From a virus: a stretch of DNA of 22,513 bases. Shown here in pieces: positions 18,660-22,513 of the stretch. The translations under genes were made by a program, and so were the position numbers. The stretch covers positions 1 through 22,513 of IMG/VR virus record IMGVR_UViG_3300021442_000203; one strand, given 5' to 3'. How positions within the stretch are numbered: position 1 is the first letter of the stretch; the number at the start of each line of letters is the position of its first letter. The notes under the pieces were generated by a model. It was not told the DNA's origin. It did not search any database and saw only the letters and a list, made by a program, of their open reading frames with translations.

Positions 18660-19994
18660 ATGAGTAGTAGAAGTGAGAAGTTCGCTAAATTAGGTGAACT
18701 AACAACTAAGCAAGTAAAATTAGAAGATAAGCTACGTTTCGTAAAGGAATGTAAAGATAAAGTTAAAGGAGAGTCAATCATAGACCACGATGCTCTCGAT
18801 GAATACAATAAATTGATATCAAGATTAGAGGTAGAACTCAAAGATATAGATAAAGAGGTAAAAGAAATGAAGTCAGAAGACACATATAGAGATGACGTAG
18901 GAGGATATCCTGAGTCATCCGAGCCAGCAGAGGAACATACCCCCGACGAAGAGGTAGACGAATTATATGACGCATATACCGTTAGAAGATATTACAGAGA
19001 GCTGTTTAGTAGGGATGATACCTATGAAATGACTACTCTTAGTGATTGGGATGATATGGCAGAAGCTATGAAAGAGATGGAATTAGAGACCATTGAAGTA
19101 AAGCCAGAAGAACCTATTATACCTATCATAGATGATAGTGTGATAGGAAAGCTTAAGTCAAGCGTAGCTATACCTGAAGAGTTTAAGTTCGCAGATAGTA
19201 TGACATTTTATACTATGCTACGCAACATCTTTAGGAATAAGTATATACTTGTGACAGGGCCATCCGGTTGCGGTAAGTCATCTTTAGGTAAGATATTAGC
19301 AGAGATAACTAATAAACCATTCCATCAGTTCAACTTTGGAGATACTATGAATCCGGCGGCAAAGCTATTAGGAGACACAAAGTATAATCAGACGGATGGA
19401 ACGTGGTTTAAGCCATCTCGTTTCGTATCAGCCTTAGAAGATAACAGTGGAGCATTCATTATGCTTGACGAAGTGACCAGAGATAGGACAGGTGACTTAG
19501 GTAATATACTTATGCCTGTGTTAGATGGTCAGAGATACTTAGCGTTAGATGAAAGTGATGACGCAGACATAGTTAAGTTAGATACTAACGTATTCTTCTT
19601 CGCTACTGCTAACATAGGTAGAGAATATCTTGGTGCGGCCAACGACTTAGATAGAGCTTGGAAGGATAGATTCACTGGAGGTATATACGAATTAGATTAC
19701 CTACCACAGAATAAAGAACAGGAACTATTACAGATTCGTGTTCCACATCTTGAAGATGATGACGCAAGACGTATAACTGAGTTTGCTAAGAAGATTAGAG
19801 ATTTATATAAAGCAGAAGAGTTAAACGTAGCTGTTTCTACTCGTATGTGTTTAGCAGTAGGTGACTTAGTAGTAGATGGAATGACATTACTCGATGCATT
19901 AAAGCATACAGTTCTACCATTCTATCCTATCACTGCTGGTGATGACACTGATAGAGTTAAAGTTATTCAAGCGATACAATCAATGGGTGATTAA
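18660..19994 (+). CDS. MoxR/CobS-type AAA+ ATPase
   Basis: A 444-aa AAA+ ATPase. Residues 1-75 are a charged coiled coil and about 76-160 an acidic linker. The ATPase domain follows with Walker A GPSGCGKSS (200-208), Walker B FIMLDE (266-271), a sensor ATAN (315-318) and an arginine-finger-like RAWKDRF (332-338), then a helical lid. The closest kinds are MoxR and cobaltochelatase CobS, which act with VWA-domain partners to insert metals or remodel complexes. A VWA protein is encoded two genes downstream, so they probably form one machine. The long N-terminal extension is unusual and may recruit the substrate or partner. Confidence 0.88.
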   Translation: MSSRSEKFAKLGELTTKQVKLEDKLRFVKECKDKVKGESIIDHDALDEYNKLISRLEVELKDIDKEVKEMKSEDTYRDDVGGYPESSEPAEEHTPDEEVDELYDAYTVRRYYRELFSRDDTYEMTTLSDWDDMAEAMKEMELETIEVKPEEPIIPIIDDSVIGKLKSSVAIPEEFKFADSMTFYTMLRNIFRNKYILVTGPSGCGKSSLGKILAEITNKPFHQFNFGDTMNPAAKLLGDTKYNQTDGTWFKPSRFVSALEDNSGAFIMLDEVTRDRTGDLGNILMPVLDGQRYLALDESDDADIVKLDTNVFFFATANIGREYLGAANDLDRAWKDRFTGGIYELDYLPQNKEQELLQIRVPHLEDDDARRITEFAKKIRDLYKAEELNVAVSTRMCLAVGDLVVDGMTLLDALKHTVLPFYPITAGDDTDRVKVIQAIQSMGD

Positions 19995-19996
19995 GT

Positions 19997-20389
19997 ATGG
20001 TAGTAAGAAAAAAGAAACATATGTATTGGCATACTCCAGCAAAACTTTTGTTAGAGCATGGAATGAAACCAACAATGGTAGCCAAAGCACTGAAGATAGC
20101 ATACCCACAGGGTGATATCACAGGTAGGCACGTTGGAGGATATAGTCGTAGACTTAAGAATGATAATATGTTAGCTAAGAATATACCACAGACAATAGAT
20201 ATACAGGATGCATATGCAATGATAGAAGGTATGATTACCGATGATGATAGATTTGTATATAAGTGTGCTGTCGGCTCAGCTAAGAGAACGTTAAAATGCT
20301 TTGAGTATAAGATGATAAAACAGGCTATCAAACCTGAAGAGGATATAGAACAATGGTTGTTGAACACGGGAAACATTACACAGATATAG
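19997..20389 (+). CDS. 130-aa basic protein between the ATPase and VWA genes
   Basis: Begins two bases after the ATPase stop and overlaps the VWA gene by 37 bases. The N-terminal half is basic and contains a helix-turn-helix-like arrangement (LLLEHGMKPTMVAKALKIAY, then GDITGRHVGGYSRRLK), so it may bind DNA. The C-terminal half is acidic and helical. Conserved placement between the two partners suggests that it supplies or recognises the substrate, though it might simply be a co-transcribed regulator. Confidence 0.65.
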   Translation: MVVRKKKHMYWHTPAKLLLEHGMKPTMVAKALKIAYPQGDITGRHVGGYSRRLKNDNMLAKNIPQTIDIQDAYAMIEGMITDDDRFVYKCAVGSAKRTLKCFEYKMIKQAIKPEEDIEQWLLNTGNITQI

Positions 20390-22491
20390 ATAAGTGGGCA
20401 GACGTAGCAGATGATGATTACTGCTATGATTGTAGCAAGTGGATAGAAGCAGACGAGGATGATAAGTGTCCTATCTGTGAAGCTCCATTAGATTATGATG
20501 ATAGATTTACCACTGGGGCTACGTCTAAGGTAGCGATAAGAGATTCACCATCAGTATCTTCCACCGGAGATATGTGGGGACGTAGTAGTTCCTATACTTG
20601 GGGTGGTGGAGGCTGGTGGCAGGGACAATCCTCTGGCTCTACGTCTGGTATGTGGGGTAGTTGGGGTAGTTCTTATCAAGATAAAGATGATGCGTCCCGA
20701 TTACTTAAGCATAAGAGACATTTAGATTCTCTATGTAAGGTAGTTGACCCAACAGTAGCGCATAAGTTAGATTACAATTATGAAGGTCAAAACTATTCTG
20801 ATTTGAATAGAGGACTGATACGCATAGACGGGTCTTTGCTAAAGAAAAGCGATGACAATTTAGATATAACAGCAGGATTAGCTATACATGAAAAGCTACA
20901 CCTTATCCATAGTAAACCATTAGTTAAATGGGAGAAGAAAAAGTCATATGAGATGAAAGATTCATATGAGGAAACGCTATTGCATACTATTGCCAATTCA
21001 GTAGAAGATGAATACATAGAAAAGCAGTTAGCTAAAGATAATGCTGGGTTTGTCACCTATATTTCTGAAGTTAAGAAACATTTTTTCAAGGAAAAGATGG
21101 AAAAGAAACTCGTTATGCAAGATGATAACCCATTTATGGATATACTGAATACTCTATTAGCTTTCATTAGATGGCCGGAAAATATGAGTAGCGAACGTAA
21201 GAAGCGACACGCAAAGCATATAAGATTTTTTGCACGTGCATTAAAGAATGGATTAGATAGTAGAGAAAATAGTCTTAAGTGTATAGAAGCTCTATTCGAT
21301 TATCTTAAAGCAATAGCTGAAAAGCTGGTTAAAGATAAAGGGTCAGGCGATGACCTTAAGAAAGAGATAGAGAAAGAGATGGAGAGGATGAAGAAGAGTA
21401 TGGGAGACGATGGACTATCCGACGAAGAATGGGAAAAGATAAAAGAATCCATTACTTCAGATAGGGAGCGTAAGCATAGTCGTATGTCAGATGTTCGTAA
21501 GATGATAGGACATCATGATAAATTTAAAGAACTCTCAGAAGCAGTAGACTATACGTTAGATGCTAAGAGTAGTGCATTAGCTGATGAAATATCTAAAAAG
21601 ATACAAGACCTCGAAGATAGTGACTATCATGAGACAGAGATGACTGAGGTTGGTCTTATATATAAGAACCAAAAGAAAATCACTTGGCGTAAAGCTCGTC
21701 CTACTTCTGGACAGAAGATTAAGTATCAAGCAGAATCTAAGGCAACTAAGAAAACAAGCAACGCACTTAAGCGTAAGATAGATTTATATGGTAATACACA
21801 AAAATATACTATCCGTAATCAAAAGCGTGGTAAGATAGATAAGCGTATGCTACACAGAATACCATTAGGTCGTATGGATTTGTTTAAGAATGATATAATT
21901 GAAGATGATAAACCATTAGACATCTGTATATTAGTAGATGAATCAGGTAGTATGGCTTCTTGGAAGATGGAGATGGCTCGACAATCAGCTATCGCTACTA
22001 AAGAAGCCTTACATGATAACCCTAAACTAAACCTATGGGTGTTTGGTCATACTGCTGATGGTGAGGCTGGATGGCATGCTGATAGAGGTTCTACTAATAT
22101 GACTGAGTATTGGGGGCCAAGTATGAAGGATAGACCTATGGCTATGGGAGCTATGAAAGCTCGATATGAAAATAGAGATGGTATGGCTATATGGGCGGCG
22201 GCTGAAAGGGTTGCTAAAGAATCCGAACAACCTATGTCTAACAAACTTATGATTATATACTCAGATGGACAACCAGCGGCGGATAGATATGGAGGATATG
22301 AAGCCATGAGTCACGTGCGTAAGGTAGTGAACCACTTAGAAAGTAAAGGTTGGGCTATCATTCAAGTAGGAATAAGCGGAGCAGATAAGTATGCACAACA
22401 AAAGATGTTTAACAATCATATAATGGTTAGTAATATAGATGACTTGGCTCCAGCAGTATCAAAGATAATCAGGAGGGTTATAAAAGTATGA
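20353..22491 (+). CDS. CobT-like VWA protein with zinc ribbon and HEKLH peptidase-like domain
   Basis: A 712-aa multidomain protein. Residues 24-42 hold a zinc ribbon (C24-x2-C27...C39-x2-C42). Residues about 72-108 are low-complexity Gly/Trp/Ser. A metallopeptidase-like motif HEKLH (H178, E179, H182) in AIHEKLHLIHS is followed by NSVEDEYIE (214-222), which may give the third ligand. A long charged helical region (about 240-470) follows. The C-terminal VWA domain carries the MIDAS D528-x-S-x-S (ILVDESGSM), with IYSDGQPAA near 635. It resembles the VWA/metallopeptidase partners of MoxR ATPases (CobT-like, DUF2201-like). Unfolding by the ATPase coupled to proteolysis or remodelling is inferred. 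Confidence 0.82.
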   Translation: MVVEHGKHYTDIDKWADVADDDYCYDCSKWIEADEDDKCPICEAPLDYDDRFTTGATSKVAIRDSPSVSSTGDMWGRSSSYTWGGGGWWQGQSSGSTSGMWGSWGSSYQDKDDASRLLKHKRHLDSLCKVVDPTVAHKLDYNYEGQNYSDLNRGLIRIDGSLLKKSDDNLDITAGLAIHEKLHLIHSKPLVKWEKKKSYEMKDSYEETLLHTIANSVEDEYIEKQLAKDNAGFVTYISEVKKHFFKEKMEKKLVMQDDNPFMDILNTLLAFIRWPENMSSERKKRHAKHIRFFARALKNGLDSRENSLKCIEALFDYLKAIAEKLVKDKGSGDDLKKEIEKEMERMKKSMGDDGLSDEEWEKIKESITSDRERKHSRMSDVRKMIGHHDKFKELSEAVDYTLDAKSSALADEISKKIQDLEDSDYHETEMTEVGLIYKNQKKITWRKARPTSGQKIKYQAESKATKKTSNALKRKIDLYGNTQKYTIRNQKRGKIDKRMLHRIPLGRMDLFKNDIIEDDKPLDICILVDESGSMASWKMEMARQSAIATKEALHDNPKLNLWVFGHTADGEAGWHADRGSTNMTEYWGPSMKDRPMAMGAMKARYENRDGMAIWAAAERVAKESEQPMSNKLMIIYSDGQPAADRYGGYEAMSHVRKVVNHLESKGWAIIQVGISGADKYAQQKMFNNHIMVSNIDDLAPAVSKIIRRVIKV

Positions 22492-22513
22492 AGGATTATA
22501 AGCAAAAGATTAT
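22488..22513 (+). CDS. Start of a further gene, cut by the window edge
   Basis: AGGAGGGT precedes an ATG that overlaps the VWA stop (ATGA). Only MKDYKQKI is visible, so the product cannot be named. It shows that the operon continues to the right. Confidence 0.6.

Noticed and set aside
19963-20376. Open frame of 137 codons on the minus strand
   Set aside because: It is antisense to the basic protein between the ATPase and VWA genes and has no ribosome site.
1-22513. Insertion sequence, integrase or transposase
   Set aside because: No such gene, no long terminal inverted repeats and no target-site duplications were seen.

Overview
The window looks like part of the genome of an archaeal tailed (head-tail) virus, probably marine. 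It carries a terminase large subunit followed by the start of a portal-like gene. It also has archaeal-type promoters (purine-rich BRE followed by CTTTATATACT or CTTTAAATACT) placed about 25 bp before expected transcript starts, Shine-Dalgarno sites of the GGAGG/GAGGT type, and no bacterial -35/-10 pairs that I can see. A virion-type protein carries GC-x-A-x-NY-x-A-x2-DDGSC repeats, which are common in marine microbes including Poseidoniales (Marine Group II); that host is only a guess.

Left half (1-11511, all leftward): a dense, translationally coupled late-type operon. In transcription order it holds an Nmad1/DUF1599 protein, a GH130-like beta-propeller, a radical SAM-SPASM-FkbM fusion, a helical-repeat protein, a DUF6445-like 2-oxoglutarate oxygenase, a Cas4/RecB-like nuclease with Fe-S cysteines, a membrane-anchored acidic repeat protein with nine N-glycosylation sequons, nine small proteins (38-135 aa; one is a two-helix holin-like protein and two carry CCC/CCDCCC motifs), a single-span membrane protein, a candidate small terminase, the large terminase and a truncated portal. 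Extra TATA boxes before the repeat protein, the single-span protein and the portal suggest internal promoters.

Middle (11.5-17.1 kb): an accessory and control region. Five copies of an approximately 110-bp promoter module, each with three stacked TATA-like elements and a GTNAGCGG upstream box, drive clusters of tiny genes (20-90 aa). Four copies face right and one faces left. ACATGTGC-type sites lie before many promoters. Two stretches (about 13440-13985 and 15613-16070) have no convincing genes but many inverted repeats, and may encode structured non-coding RNAs. A 0.6-kb AT-rich region (about 16585-17000) with iteron-like GCTCTATTAAG repeats is the best origin candidate.

Right part (17.1-22.5 kb, all rightward): a second coupled operon. 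It has four unknown small proteins, a miniature family-X polymerase/nucleotidyltransferase, a small Cys protein, a MoxR/CobS-type AAA+ ATPase, an unknown basic protein, and a CobT-like protein combining a zinc ribbon, an HEKLH metallopeptidase-like motif and a VWA/MIDAS domain. Another gene begins at the window edge. The ATPase plus VWA pair probably forms a chaperone or remodelling machine. All functional calls rest on motifs read by eye.
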